Source: Poronia punctata
Taxonomy: Eukaryota; Ascomycota; Sordariomycetes; Xylariales; Xylariaceae
Length of the DNA stretch: 64,000 nt
Assembly (NCBI GenBank): GCA_022579005.1
Contig: MU401554.1
Location: forward strand, 1 to 64,000
Reading direction: 5' to 3'
Shown: positions 1 through 11,019 of the stretch, in pieces
How the letters are laid out: the number at the start of each line of letters is the position of its first letter
Position numbering within the stretch: the stretch's first letter is position 1
Program-made: the position numbers and the translations under genes
The notes under the pieces: generated by a model
Seen by the model: the letters and a program-made list of their open reading frames with translations, nothing else
Told to the model about the DNA's origin: nothing
Database searches by the model: none

Positions 1-1950
1 AAAGTTATAATTTAAAATAGTTTTTAAGTATAAAAATTATTTAAAACTATAAGCAAAGCTTAATTTAGCTATTATAAGCTATATATATTAAAAAATATAT
101 AAGTTAAGTAACTTTTTAAGCAAAATACTATTAACTTTTATAAAATCTATTAAGCTACTTTTATATAAAAAAACTGCTACTTATTAAAAAGTTTATTATT
201 ATTAATATAAAATTAAATTAATTATATATATTATAATTATTATTAAACTAAATATTGCTTTTACTACGTTATAGCTTTTATAATTTAATAATAACCTTTT
301 TTTTACTTACTATGCTACTACTAACTAAGTATTAAACTATTTTTAAGCAAATTAATACTTTACTTTATAGTTTAAAAGTAAAAATAAGCTTAAAGTAGCT
401 AATAATTTATTATTTACTAACAATACTATTAATTAAAAAAGCTTATAAGCATATATAATACTTTTTTTTAGTAAACTTATTAATTAAAAAGTAAATAAAC
501 AAAATACTATTACTACTTTTATAACTAAAGCTAAGCTTTTTATATTAACTTAAGCTACAAAAAAGCTATATTTATTAGCTAGCTTATTAATAAGCTTAGC
601 ATTAATTTAAAACAAAAGTATATTACTATTTAGTATAATAACTAATAAACTATTAGTTTAGTAAATAAAAATATTATAATACTTAAAACAAAATTATAGC
701 ATGTTAATATATATAACTACTAATTACATTAAAAAGTAATTAATAAAACGCTTTAAATAGTTTATATACTAATAAATTTAATAATAGCAAATAGTTTTAT
801 AAAGTTTTTAGTACAAAATAAGTAAGCAAGCTTTTTATAACAAATTAATTTAGTTAACATTAAAGCTATTTAAACTAAAATTAACTAGCTTATTATTATA
901 AAAGTATAAAAAAACTAAAAAAATAAATTAAAATAATTTAAAACACTATAACTATTACTATAAAAGCTATAATACTATAAAATAAAAATATTATTTATAG
1001 TTATAAAATAAACTAATATATTAGCTTATTTTAAAAAGGTATATTAAATTTAATAAGTTATAAAATAATAAAAATTAATATAATACTTATATAATAAAAG
1101 TTATATAGTTACAATAAAAACTACTATAAAAAAAAGGTTTTTTTATAAAAAGTCTTTTTTTACTTATTTAATATGTGCAAATTTTATAAAAAAAAAAAGT
1201 TTAACCTTTTTATGCATATATTAATTAAAACATACAATTTAGCTATTTTGCTAGTTTTAACAAGTATTATAGGTTAATAGTAAGTATTTTAAATTAAGAG
1301 GATTAACTATATATTAAACATATGTTAGTAGTTCTACTTATACAAGTATATAATATAGTTATAGTTATAGTTATAGTTTATTAACGTTTAACTTAAAGAC
1401 TTAGTAACTAATTTACTACTACCCCCTTATATAACCTCTTTTTAGGTTTATATTAAAAAAGACGCCTTATATATAACCTGACCTTTAACCTTATTTAGGC
1501 GCAATGCTATAAAAGAAAACCCTTGCTATACTTTTTAGCAATAAAAGTAAAAAACCTTATAGGTTAAGTTAGCAACACTACAAAAAAAAAATACTGCTAG
1601 CTATTTGCTTTTTTTAAGCCCGGCTTTTTAAGGGGGGTATAGCTTTCTGTTGCTTAAGCTTTAATTTTTTTTATAGCGTGCTATACTTCTTTTTAATTAT
1701 AAAGTGCTAAAGATAATTATCGTTGCTAACAAGGCTAGGTTAATTTTTTATTTAACAACAGCACAAACTACTGTTAAAACCTTTTTTTTTCTTATAGTTA
1801 CCTTAGCTTTATTAACTTGCTGCTAGCTATTTAAATTAACTAGTTAGCTTAAAGCGTATATACTTAGTTGCAGCTAAATATATAAAATATACCTAGTTTG
1901 CTAAATATAGTAGATAAAGAAAATAAAGCCGGTAATGTATGTAAAAGTCT
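1..1950. repeat. Extremely AT-rich, gene-less block, probable RIP-degraded repeat
   Basis: The sequence is overwhelmingly A and T, full of TTAA, TATA and TTTATA words, with very few CpG steps and no open frame of useful length on either strand. The composition changes sharply near position 1910-1960 to about half G+C. This is the pattern left when repeat-induced point mutation converts C to T in duplicated transposons. No terminal repeats or protein remnants can be read by eye, so the parent element is unknown. From about 1400 onward the block is less extreme, with short G/C islands. An AT-rich centromeric or subtelomeric segment is an alternative reading. Confidence 0.75.
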
Positions 1951-4041
1951 GTAAAAGTAGGCCCTTTCTAAGGAGTGAAAATGGGAAAGGAGGGAAGGTT
2001 TGAGTACATAATATGCCTTACTGACATCATCCTCCATTTGAAGGATGCGCTGGTGGTTTATCTACTCCACAAATAGTAAGTAGATTGTCCTGTCCATTGC
2101 GCCTATGTAGGTGAGCAGATGCTTTGGGTAATAACTCAGATATTACTGCCTACAAGGGCACTAAAGTTCAAAAGTTTGACCCCCTTTAAAACCCCCAGCT
2201 CGTGATAGCGCTAACCGGGTCTTCCGCGTGGTTGTCTTGCCACTATACCATATTGGGCAGGCTTCGGGAATAGGGCCCTGATGGTATGCATTTTTTGCGG
2301 TGCCAAACTGCAACAAGATGATCTCTATAGTAGATCTACTACTAGTTTCATACTAGCTCTGGACTCTACATTTTGGTCCCTGGTTCAGGGGCTTCCAACT
2401 ACCGCATTTCAGTGAACAACATCGGTAGCCAACCACATAAGCTTCCTAGACGAACAGGGAATATCAATCAAAACTGCCAAGATGCAGGAATCTCGTCGAC
2501 CGAAGGAACTCCCCTTACGCCTGTACAGCATTGCCCGGCGTTAAGTACCAAGCATATCGATGCCTATCAACAGAATACCAGCTTGCACGGGCTGGAAACA
2601 CCAGCTGAATATATGTCGCACAGCGTGGGTAGAAAAGTAGGCAACCTCTCTTCGCATTCGAACCCTGGTCGAAATTGATGTACTTATTGTTATTGTTATT
2701 ATTACCTATCAGAATAGTCACTATCTAGTTTAGGTATCGCCTGGGGATACCCTTGCAAGAGCTTCCCCCTTCTAATATTTTTTACCCATGTCTACTAGTC
2801 TAGCGTCCTCTGCAGGTCGAAATATCCCACCCCGCGAGTGCAAATGGAACGTGCTTGGACTCTACACAATTTGTCCGACTTAGCCCCTTGCTTTGGTTTT
2901 TTTTTTTTCCTTTAGAGCAAATTGTCGTTACCTTCTCCTATTATCGCGCCAGCTTGGTTTGACGAGCAGTTCCGTTTTTCCCTGCCTTCGGTGTTCGACC
3001 GATGTCGACGCCGTGAACGATATGTGAAATCGTGAAACATAGCACGTCCCAGTCCCGCCGTTTGTGTGTACCCAAGATCCACCTCGGAGCTCGCAGCTCT
3101 CGAAGCTTCAAAGCTTGACCGACGCGCAATCGTCCAACGAGCGCCGACCCGACCGGTATTGGTGTTGCGCCTGCAACTAAATAGGTACGTGGGCTTAGGA
3201 AACGTATCTATTTACGTATTCTTTCTTCCTATGACGCCAACTGGAAGCATAATCAATACATCATCCCTCAGCTCGCCATTATTCAAGAAACAAGTGCTGC
3301 GCGTTACGAGGCGAGGAACGGTTGTTTAATTCGCAGGATTGAGAAACTGTCCGAGTTATGACGATGGGTTGCTCTGCCAGGCAGCCACAGTGGTTTCATC
3401 TTGCTTCGATACTGCCCTCAAGTGTGGAAACGAGAAGACGTTTGCCCCCAATCGGTGACCGAGTGGTTACACTACATTGTCATGCTTCATGCGCCCACCT
3501 ACTTTTTACTATACAACTATTCTTCTAGTTGGCTTCATTCTGGCTAGAGCTGGCTGGGACGAGTCATATCATGCTGGGAATCTGCCTGCGTTTGCCTCGT
3601 TGGGGCGCCTCCAATTGAACGGTGAAAGCATGGTGGCTGTACGTGGATGCATACAAGGTACTTCTCACGTTTGGGAATATACGGTAGTTACCCGTCTTTG
3701 CTCTCGTCGAGATTCAGAGCCACGAGAAAAAAGAATCCTCGTTTTGTTTCTTCAAGCACGCCCCGATTCATACAGGCGTCGTCAATCTTTTTCCCTTTCG
3801 GGTCAAACTTTCGGCTGAATCCTTCCAAACCTTTACTGATACCTTTTCTTTTTAGAATAACGAAGGATCTAATAGCGGCATCTACGCCAAACCCTGATAG
3901 GACAATTCCAACCAACATCCACACCAACCAACGCCGGTGTGGGTTTCTTTACAGATCGCTGCAGCAGTAGCAGATTCCTCTACATCCTCTCTCATTACGC
4001 GAATCTAGGGCGCCCTCTTGGGGTCTGCCGTCACAGCAAAT
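1951..4041. other. Intergenic and 5' flank of the histone-fold-like gene
   Basis: No conserved coding sequence is recognisable. The short open frames here (for example 2373-2678 and 3477-3818) have no family resemblance and look random. A run of TTG/TTA units lies near 2683-2707. The minus strand near 2200-2262 contains a tRNA-like A-box word but no convincing B box. From about 3700 to 4040 the sequence becomes pyrimidine-rich, as expected for the promoter and leader of the gene starting at 4042. Confidence 0.5.
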
Positions 4042-7000
4042 ATGACGACCGATATGGTCTTCCCCGTAGACGCAACGGTCGCGAATGCATCGCTCAACAG
4101 TCGCTCCCGGTCCCGGTCCCGCGCACAGAGCATGTCTAGCGATAAGCCATCCACGATTAGTCGCTACAATCTAATGTCGCCGCCTCTTTCTGTTTCGCCA
4201 GAGGCTGCCTTCATTGCCGCTTCGGCCGCCTCTCAGATTGTTACTGGTGACCACGAAACACATGCGGCAACTTGGTACGATCAGGCCGGTGTCGAGCCTT
4301 CAGGCGACACTGCTCTGGTTTCCGACGGAGCTCTTAGACTTGCGAATCAATTCATCGACCAGCTATTATTCAACGTGCTCGCCACCGCTAAGTCTACTGC
4401 CCTTCCCTCACTGCGATCTGCCGTTACCGATGTCCTGAAGCCGAAACTTGCAAAAGATGTCATCAATGCAGCGGACGAAGAACTTGGTGAGTATCTGGGA
4501 GGCGAAGAAATGGAGACAATTGGTCGCTCGGGCGCGGCAGATGCGGCAAAGGATTGGGACAATGAACTGGTTTGGAAGCGGACGCGGTTACGGTGCATGG
4601 TCTACTCCTCGTTGGGAGATATGGAAGAGGAGGATGAGGATTATTACATGGAACAGGAACATCTTAACGGCGAGGCCGACGATTCGCTAAACGAGTTGGT
4701 ATCGCCAGCAGTTGCAATCTTCCTCACCTCTATACTGGAATTCATGGGGGAGCATGTCCTCCTCGTAGCCGGACAGGCGGCCTTTAGCAGACTCCGGACG
4801 AAATACGAGAAAGAGCTAAAAGAAGGCACGAGAATACAGGGCGACGTTTCCGAAAGGGTCGTTGTGGAAGAGCTAGACATGGAACGTGTCGCGCTCGATA
4901 GGACTTTCGGGAGACTGTGGCGCGCTTGGAAAAAGAGGATACGGTCCCCAATGGAAGGGACTGTATCCCGCCCTTTCTCTCGAAACTCGGTGAATAGTTC
5001 CGTGGCTCCCCAAAAACGCGAGAGCGTTTCCGAGAAAATACCCGAGGCTCAGACGTCTCCGACATCTGAAATAACCGAAATCCGGTCAAGCCCGTCGCAA
5101 AGTGTCCAGGAAGAGATGCACGAGGACCGCGGTTCTCCCAAAACCGCACGTGCGGCCATCAACCCTGCGACTGTTCCTCTTCCACTCAGCAGCGATGAGG
5201 AATCGGAGGTTGAAAAGCCGCGTGCTCGCCCTAGGAGTTGGTTTGTCCAGGCTTATCAGCCAGAAGGCATCCTACTCAACCCTCCCGCTCTGGTGAAGCG
5301 TTCGCTGTCATTGTCATCTCGGAAGAGGCGCTGGCGCATTTCCACCGCCTCGATACAAGAACATCTAGTAAACACGGTAAACACGCAGGAAACAAACCTG
5401 CCTGAACTTGTGGTGGAGACTGAAGTGGTCGACAAGGTTGAAGAATCACAATCCTCCAGCGGCGCAATCAAGGATGTTGCTACTGACAACAATGTTGCTG
5501 CTGACGACACTGTTGTCAACGAAACTGCACCCAAGGTTGTTACGCCCCTCCTTAGCGTCAGCTCCCTCTCCGATACGGAGGGACATGAGCCTGATGGGAT
5601 GGAGGATTACGACGCAGACAGTGAGATCGAAGAGTTTACCGAAGAGCCCGAGATCCTGACCTCATCGCGGATATCTGTAGGAGGAAGGAGCTCGACAGCG
5701 TCGGAGTCTGGTAGACCCACTTCTATGGTACGCACAAGGTCCAACAGTATCCGTTCAATTCGGGTGATCGAGGTTCAACCACGCTCGCGACCTAGCTCGA
5801 TGGAGGTAGAGTCGTTGAGTCCGAGCCCCCGCTCCTTTAACGTGCCCCGGGAAGCAAATGTGTCCAGAACTCCTCCTATCGTTGAAGAACACGACCCTAG
5901 CATGACGCCCGTAGTTACTGTTACAGACATGGGAGCTGTACCACCCTCTCCCGACCTTGTCCGAACTAGTGGCACCACACTTGCACCCTCTCAACCCTCT
6001 CCGCGTACCCGCTCGCCTCCTAAATCGGGCATTTCCTCGGCGCCTCCTAATACGATAACCCCATCCACAGTAACAGTGATTACCAGCGGCGGGAGCTCAG
6101 CGGGAGAAGATCGCCACGATGGCTACCAAAGGCCGATGAACGGCATGAGAAACCCGCCAATGCCAACGCTACCGGAGAGAACTACGAGCAGACCGGTTCA
6201 TGCGGCGCCCACTTCGGTTCACCGTGCATCGCCCGAATCGCCGAAGCTGCAGCGCACAGTGTATCCCGAGTCGCCGTCGTCAGCCAGGTTCAAGTCTAAG
6301 CGCACGTCGGAAGACAGTAACGTCAGTCGCCCCGCAGATGTGGCGCGCAACTTTGAGGAGTTGATCCAGAGCAACGAGACCTTGCAATACACTCTGACAC
6401 CGGAGAATATGCGAGACATTGACGTAAGTAGCCAGCAGCCATCCGTCCGGGGCCTCAGACTAACAGCGGGACAGTCCCCCACTTCCCTGTCTCACCCCAA
6501 CGCTAGCCCGGGCTCGGGTCGTGGGAGTGGAAGGAGTGTGGACTCACATATGGAGGAACGGTCACGATCTTCTTCCATCAAAAGATCCTTGTCCATCAAG
6601 GTGCCAACCGGGTTTGGATCGCACACCTCTATTGATAGGCCGGGTAGTGCCAAATACAGCAATGGGACGGCAAAACCATTAACGCCGGTAACGAAGAAGC
6701 GCACAGGCCCTGCACCACAGGCCCGTGACGCTCGGGTCCCTCGAGAATCCATCCAGGACTTTGCCGACTTCATCCGGTCTACAGGACCTCCTGGGGACAG
6801 CATGCCCCGCGTCAAAAGGACGTTTACAGGTGGTTCAAGCGCTGCAGCTTCGACACGGACCGCTGTCACGCCTGCGCCAGTGAAAAAGAGCGCTAGTATG
6901 GAGACTCGAAGGGGTCCCAAACTGCAGGCCAGGGATGCTGTCGTCAACTCGTCTAACGAAAGCTCCGAACTGATCGATTTCATCCGCCGCGGGCCGCCGG

Positions 7001-7854
7001 CCGTCAATGGTGCTAGCCCTCGCATCCCTCGCACCGTGGCCCCCTTTCGAAATACACAGGACTCGGATTACATGACGACTGCCGTAGGTGGTAAGGCTGT
7101 CGACGCGGTCATCCCCGCTGTCCGTACGAGCCTAGCGTCGACAAGTGTAACTGAGGCGTCGTCGATGAACTCGCAAACTGCCCTTCTCCACAAGGCGAAC
7201 AGGCAGCAGCCCATGTCCAGTAACAACTTGGATGAGGATGACATGATGCCGAAGCGAACCCGGAGACGTGTACAGGATCCCTATGCGATCGATTTCAGCG
7301 ATGAGGAGGAGGAAGATGACTACGACGTGACGCCCAAGGCCAAGCCTAGACAGGAGGAGAGTTTGATCGACTTCTTGAATAACTACCCGCCTCCGCCCGA
7401 GCCGGTAACTCAGTCTGTTGTCCCGCCCAAGAAGAAGTCAAGTGCGCCCAACCTAATAGCAAGGTTAAGATCCGGTCCGTCTGTTGGATTGAACGGGTCC
7501 GGTCATAGTCGGAAAGGGTCAAATGTTTCTGACAGTCGAAGTGCAAGTAGTCGAGCTGGTCCGAAGCCGACACATACTCCCATCGTGGTTCCCTCGGTGA
7601 TTGAAGGCAAATATGCCTCGTCCCTGAAGCCAGTAGATCTTCCTCGGGCGACCACATTCGGACGCATTCCCATGAAGAAGTTTGAGCCACGAGAGGCCGC
7701 TTCGACTAGATCACAGACGGCAGATTTGGCCGATTTCCTCCGAGATTCGGCCCCGCCACCCTCTATGCCGGCCTTGGCCTCTCCCACCGAAGAAAAATCG
7801 AGCACCGGATTTTCTCGGTTGTTCGACCGTCGTAAGAAATCGGCGGCTTATTAA
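4042..7854 (+). CDS. Large Ser/Pro-rich protein with N-terminal histone-fold-like region and repeated DFIR-PP motifs
   Basis: The frame is open from 4018, but that position is TTG; the first ATG is 4042, giving 1270 aa, or 1253 aa if a likely 51-nt intron (6424-6474, GTAAGT, GACTAAC, ACAG, multiple of three) is removed. Residues about 97-150 and 222-255 are helical. The second stretch (SPAVAIFLTSILEF...GQAA) closely resembles helix 2 of histone H2A, so a histone fold is likely. The rest is low-complexity, rich in Ser, Pro and charged residues, with acidic patches and basic clusters. Four copies of a short motif, roughly DF(I/L)R..(G/A)PP, occur at 6739-6795, 6952-7002, 7351-7398 and 7708-7755; the first two share a QARDA lead-in. 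The protein is probably nuclear or chromatin-associated by its fold, but no function is established from sequence. The coding call is firm, the role is inference. Confidence 0.85.
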   Translation: MTTDMVFPVDATVANASLNSRSRSRSRAQSMSSDKPSTISRYNLMSPPLSVSPEAAFIAASAASQIVTGDHETHAATWYDQAGVEPSGDTALVSDGALRLANQFIDQLLFNVLATAKSTALPSLRSAVTDVLKPKLAKDVINAADEELGEYLGGEEMETIGRSGAADAAKDWDNELVWKRTRLRCMVYSSLGDMEEEDEDYYMEQEHLNGEADDSLNELVSPAVAIFLTSILEFMGEHVLLVAGQAAFSRLRTKYEKELKEGTRIQGDVSERVVVEELDMERVALDRTFGRLWRAWKKRIRSPMEGTVSRPFSRNSVNSSVAPQKRESVSEKIPEAQTSPTSEITEIRSSPSQSVQEEMHEDRGSPKTARAAINPATVPLPLSSDEESEVEKPRARPRSWFVQAYQPEGILLNPPALVKRSLSLSSRKRRWRISTASIQEHLVNTVNTQETNLPELVVETEVVDKVEESQSSSGAIKDVATDNNVAADDTVVNETAPKVVTPLLSVSSLSDTEGHEPDGMEDYDADSEIEEFTEEPEILTSSRISVGGRSSTASESGRPTSMVRTRSNSIRSIRVIEVQPRSRPSSMEVESLSPSPRSFNVPREANVSRTPPIVEEHDPSMTPVVTVTDMGAVPPSPDLVRTSGTTLAPSQPSPRTRSPPKSGISSAPPNTITPSTVTVITSGGSSAGEDRHDGYQRPMNGMRNPPMPTLPERTTSRPVHAAPTSVHRASPESPKLQRTVYPESPSSARFKSKRTSEDSNVSRPADVARNFEELIQSNETLQYTLTPENMRDIDVSSQQPSVRGLRLTAGQSPTSLSHPNASPGSGRGSGRSVDSHMEERSRSSSIKRSLSIKVPTGFGSHTSIDRPGSAKYSNGTAKPLTPVTKKRTGPAPQARDARVPRESIQDFADFIRSTGPPGDSMPRVKRTFTGGSSAAASTRTAVTPAPVKKSASMETRRGPKLQARDAVVNSSNESSELIDFIRRGPPAVNGASPRIPRTVAPFRNTQDSDYMTTAVGGKAVDAVIPAVRTSLASTSVTEASSMNSQTALLHKANRQQPMSSNNLDEDDMMPKRTRRRVQDPYAIDFSDEEEEDDYDVTPKAKPRQEESLIDFLNNYPPPPEPVTQSVVPPKKKSSAPNLIARLRSGPSVGLNGSGHSRKGSNVSDSRSASSRAGPKPTHTPIVVPSVIEGKYASSLKPVDLPRATTFGRIPMKKFEPREAASTRSQTADLADFLRDSAPPPSMPALASPTEEKSSTGFSRLFDRRKKSAAY

Positions 7855-8670
7855 CTGCATCGACCCCTCGAAATCCCTCGGCCTTCTCTTTCCCCTTTAC
7901 CTCCTCATATCTACAATACCATAGTTCAAGTTATATTTGCCATTTCTGAAAGAGGCGATAGCGTTAGCGAGTTGCAGAATCGTTGTCCAGTCAGTCGATT
8001 ATTGTATGTCACTGCCGTGTTGTTTGCCGCGGTTCGTGGAGGAACCGAGGGAAAGCCCAACACAAAATACCCAATCTGAGAAGTCCATTGATACCATTTT
8101 GCTTTTTCTTTGTGTTTATTCAACTTTTCTACTGTTACTGGATCCGTGCGCTAGTAGTCATTTGCATGTGGCCCACAAAAGATGCCGGCCCGCTGAAGGG
8201 ATAAAAATTTCCTGTGTCTGGGTGTTGTCGCTGTTGTCTCGGGGTAAATAACTTTGGCTATATGGCGGTCATTTTTTCACTACTTAATTTGCGGTTCTAC
8301 TTATTATCTACAAGTAGGATCCTTCTACGACACTTACGGCAGTGACGATACTGGAAAAAGAAAAAAGGCAATATACGGCTTATCCTGATGTGTACATGGC
8401 TACATACCTACTTAGATGGTGTACAAAGTCCGATGGTGCAATTCTTAATTCTCTTCATATTTGATATTTATGCGTATTAGAAAACAATGGTGATTGCTAA
8501 GGGAGGGATTATTGGTTGTTGTTTGGCTCATTTGAAGATTGTCCCAACCCCCCTGGTACTGTGCCTACCTACCCCCCTTTTACACAAGTACGTAACGTTC
8601 ATTATACCATGTGAGTTCAAGTCCAAGTCCCTACCCAAAACAATAGATGGCCGGCGAATTAAACTATTAT
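7855..8670. other. 3' flank, no gene seen
   Basis: The stretch follows the stop at 7854 and contains T-rich and A-rich runs typical of fungal 3' regions. Short open frames are present but none resembles a known family. Confidence 0.4.
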
Positions 8671-9102
8671 TTATAAGATCTGACATCGACATCCCGATCC
8701 TGACTCCGACTTTCTTCTACTTCCACTTCCTTCTCCTTCTTTTCGTCTAGACCGTACCATTTCTAGCTTGCCGGACCGAGTACGTCGTACAGCGTAGATT
8801 TGGGACTTGGATACGTGTACGGTTTTTGGTCGATACCTTCTTCTTCCTCTTCTTCTTCGGCGGGGGGAGGGGCTTGATGTGGGAATATTTACGTTTCTGT
8901 CTCCGCCTCCGTCTCTGTGTCTATGTCTGTGTCTGTGGCGTCTATGTTTTCTACACCGCCTGCACAAATGTCGAGGTTGCGGAACTAATAAGAGTAAATG
9001 AGTGATGGGCAGTAGCTCGAAGGGTGTTGATGGGTTGTGCGAGCTTTTTCTGCAGCAGGTTGGTGATATCTTGTTACTTCTTTTACTATGTGAGTTTCCC
9101 AT
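8671..9102 (-). CDS. Possible small Arg/Ser-rich protein (doubtful)
   Basis: A 143-codon frame begins with a true ATG at 9102. It starts MGNS, which fits an N-myristoylation consensus, and carries a low-complexity His/Arg run in the middle followed by a basic segment containing SKSQIYAVRRTRSGKLEMV. The last part reads like real protein, but the middle is a purine-rich simple repeat that can stay open by chance in more than one frame. An intron in the middle is possible. No family is recognised. Treat as a candidate only. Confidence 0.3.
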   Translation of the reverse strand: MGNSHSKRSNKISPTCCRKSSHNPSTPFELLPITHLLLLVPQPRHLCRRCRKHRRHRHRHRHRDGGGDRNVNIPTSSPSPRRRRRGRRRYRPKTVHVSKSQIYAVRRTRSGKLEMVRSRRKEGEGSGSRRKSESGSGCRCQIL

Positions 9103-9430
9103 TACGAAGAGGACTTGTGATGGGTGGTGAGAGAGTGAGTGGCTGGGGATAGAGGCGGATTTATATGTAGTTGGTTAATAAGAAAACATCCCAACATTTC
9201 GAAATACTCCTGGGGGAAGTTGGGAGTGACGGTTGTTTTAACATCCAAACAAAAATCCTGTCGTGTGGTTGTATAACACCGAGGCGTGATTCACTTCGAG
9301 TGTCCTCAAACTACTAAAGTAAATAGTATTGCGGTGAATGTATATCCTGGATTTCTATTTGCCATTAGGAATCCAGGGAAAAAAGAGTCATGTTGCTAGG
9401 TTATGTGATGGTACAAACGGAATCTATACA

Positions 9431-9464
<34 letters not shown>

Positions 9465-9541
9465 ATGAGTATAACACACAACTTTTTGCACCCAAAATAT
9501 GTCTAGGTCATGAGTCACAGACAAACAGCCAGACAGACATA
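9103..9541. other. Intergenic, contains (TC)n microsatellite
   Basis: A CT dinucleotide tract lies at about 9432-9460, just downstream of the Mic12 stop codon. Nothing else is recognisable. Confidence 0.6.
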
Positions 9542-10477
9542 CTATAACGCCCTCAGGTTGGTATTATCCCTTTCGTCAATCGGGACATATCTCGCAGCCA
9601 GAGCTTCCTCCACCGTCTGATCCAGCTCATTCCCACTCGACTTCTCATACCGTTGTTGAAGAGCCTTTTCTACAGGTGAAAGCGTAGTAGCAGAAGCAGA
9701 AGCAGAAGCAGAAGCAGCAGCAGCTGCTGCTGCTTCGATCTTCTCCTCGGTCCCTACAACCGCTGTTTTCGCCTTGCTGAAAGCTTCCTTGCCCTTCTCA
9801 ACGCCTTTTCCTATAGCATCTAGGATGCTACCCCCGGCGCTTTCAGCCTTTTCTTCAGCCACCACCTCGGCGCTCCTAACATTCTCCCCAGCCGCCACCT
9901 CGGCTCTCTTGGCCTTTGCGTAAGCCGTCTTCGCAGCGGCCGCCACGCTACGTACTTCCGCCTTACTCTTATTCGTCAAGTCGCTCGCAACCGCCGCGCC
10001 TTTCTCCTCTGCGATCTCGACCTTATCCTGCGCCTCGCCCAGCGCACGAACCCACAAACGACTAATAGCCGTCTCGACCTCCTCGCGAACACCCGACCAG
10101 TCATTGGTCTGCACCCATCTTACTGCGTTTTCTACCTCTGCGTTCCAGCGGTCCTTGGCGGCCTCGGTGAGATTCGCTCGCTCGATGGCTGCCACTTCGG
10201 CTCGAGTTGGAGGTAGTGTCGGCGGTAAGGGGTCGGTGATTCCCGAGAGGAGATATGTCTGCTGTCTCAAGATCGCCGCTTGTTGTTCTCGGTTGCGCCG
10301 GTGGGCGAGGACGGAGAGGTAGGCTAGGCCCAGGGTGAGGGTTACGCCTCCGGTCTGTAATGGATATTACATTGGTTGGTTAGCTGGCTAGCTGCATGTC
10401 CCCCCCCCCCCTTTTCAAAGGATACAGTAAGAGTAAGAGAGCAGAGCAAAACGTACGAATCCTGTTGTAAAGCCCAT
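9542..10477 (-). CDS. MIC12: MICOS complex subunit Mic12 (Aim5 family)
   Basis: Two exons, 10457-10477 and 9542-10354, joined across a 102-nt intron (10355-10456, donor GTACGT, GCTAAC branch, CAG acceptor), give 277 aa. Exon 1 supplies only MGFTTGF; exon 2 continues into TGGVTLTLGLAYLSVLAHR, one membrane span near residues 8-26, followed by a conserved LRQQTYLLSGITDPLPPTLP segment. This N-terminal arrangement is the hallmark of Mic12, a small inner-membrane protein of the MICOS complex that shapes mitochondrial crista junctions. The long C-terminal part is helical, Ala/Lys/Glu-rich and faces the intermembrane space in the family. Residues encoded near 9697-9735 form a low-complexity Ala/Ser run (GCA and GAAGCA repeats). 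The start was chosen because the tiny first exon completes the membrane anchor. It is divergent from the mitoribosomal protein gene at 11020. Confidence 0.88.
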
Positions 10478-11019
10478 GACGAAAAAAGCTAAAGCTAGCC
10501 GGCTAACTTGGGATATAGGTATAGGTATAGAGTAGTGCGCACCAAGGCGCAGCTGGTGAGGGAAGAGCCAATGGGTCTTTGAAATTGGGAAAGGCGTTTT
10601 CCTGAATAATAATTTATTAGATTAAATCTGCTTGTAAAAATTATGGACAGAGCGAGAGAAGGCAATTGCTGCCCAAGTTGCTCGAAAGTGGGAGCCGAAA
10701 ACGAGCGGTAAATGACGAATTGGAAGTTGCGCGAGCGTCACTCGTGGCAGGCTACCTATTGATAGGTCCCGGGTAGGGTGGGGGGAGGAAGGTTGACACG
10801 CCAAGGCCTGGATAGAAAACTAAAACTTACCTAGAAATTTAATTAACCTCTTTTGGGGGGGGGACTTTGCAACTTCCTGCAGAAAAACACTGTACAATAT
10901 CATAAAGAAAGACGTCCTAATACAATAGGTAATTCTACAACAAAACCAACCAACCCAACACTTTTCTGTCCCGCAAATCACTCGTCCCGCCGCGTAGCCC
11001 CCGATCGAATCGATAGAAA
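10478..11019. promoter_or_regulatory. Shared divergent promoter region of MIC12 and mitoribosomal bL17m
   Basis: These 542 bases separate the start codons of two divergently transcribed mitochondrial protein genes. They contain G-runs, an AT-rich core near 10605-10625 and a poly-G tract at 10855-10863. No TATA box or known operator can be assigned by eye. Confidence 0.5.

Noticed and set aside
2373..2678. 101-codon plus-strand frame next to the AT-rich block
   Set aside because: Random-looking composition, not ATG-supported (starts at TTG), no family resemblance.
4018..4041. Start of the large protein at 4018
   Set aside because: The codon there is TTG; a nuclear fungal gene should start at the first ATG, 4042.
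6492..7034. Minus-strand 180-codon frame inside the Ser/Pro-rich gene
   Set aside because: Antisense shadow; no recognisable domain and no independent promoter-like flank.
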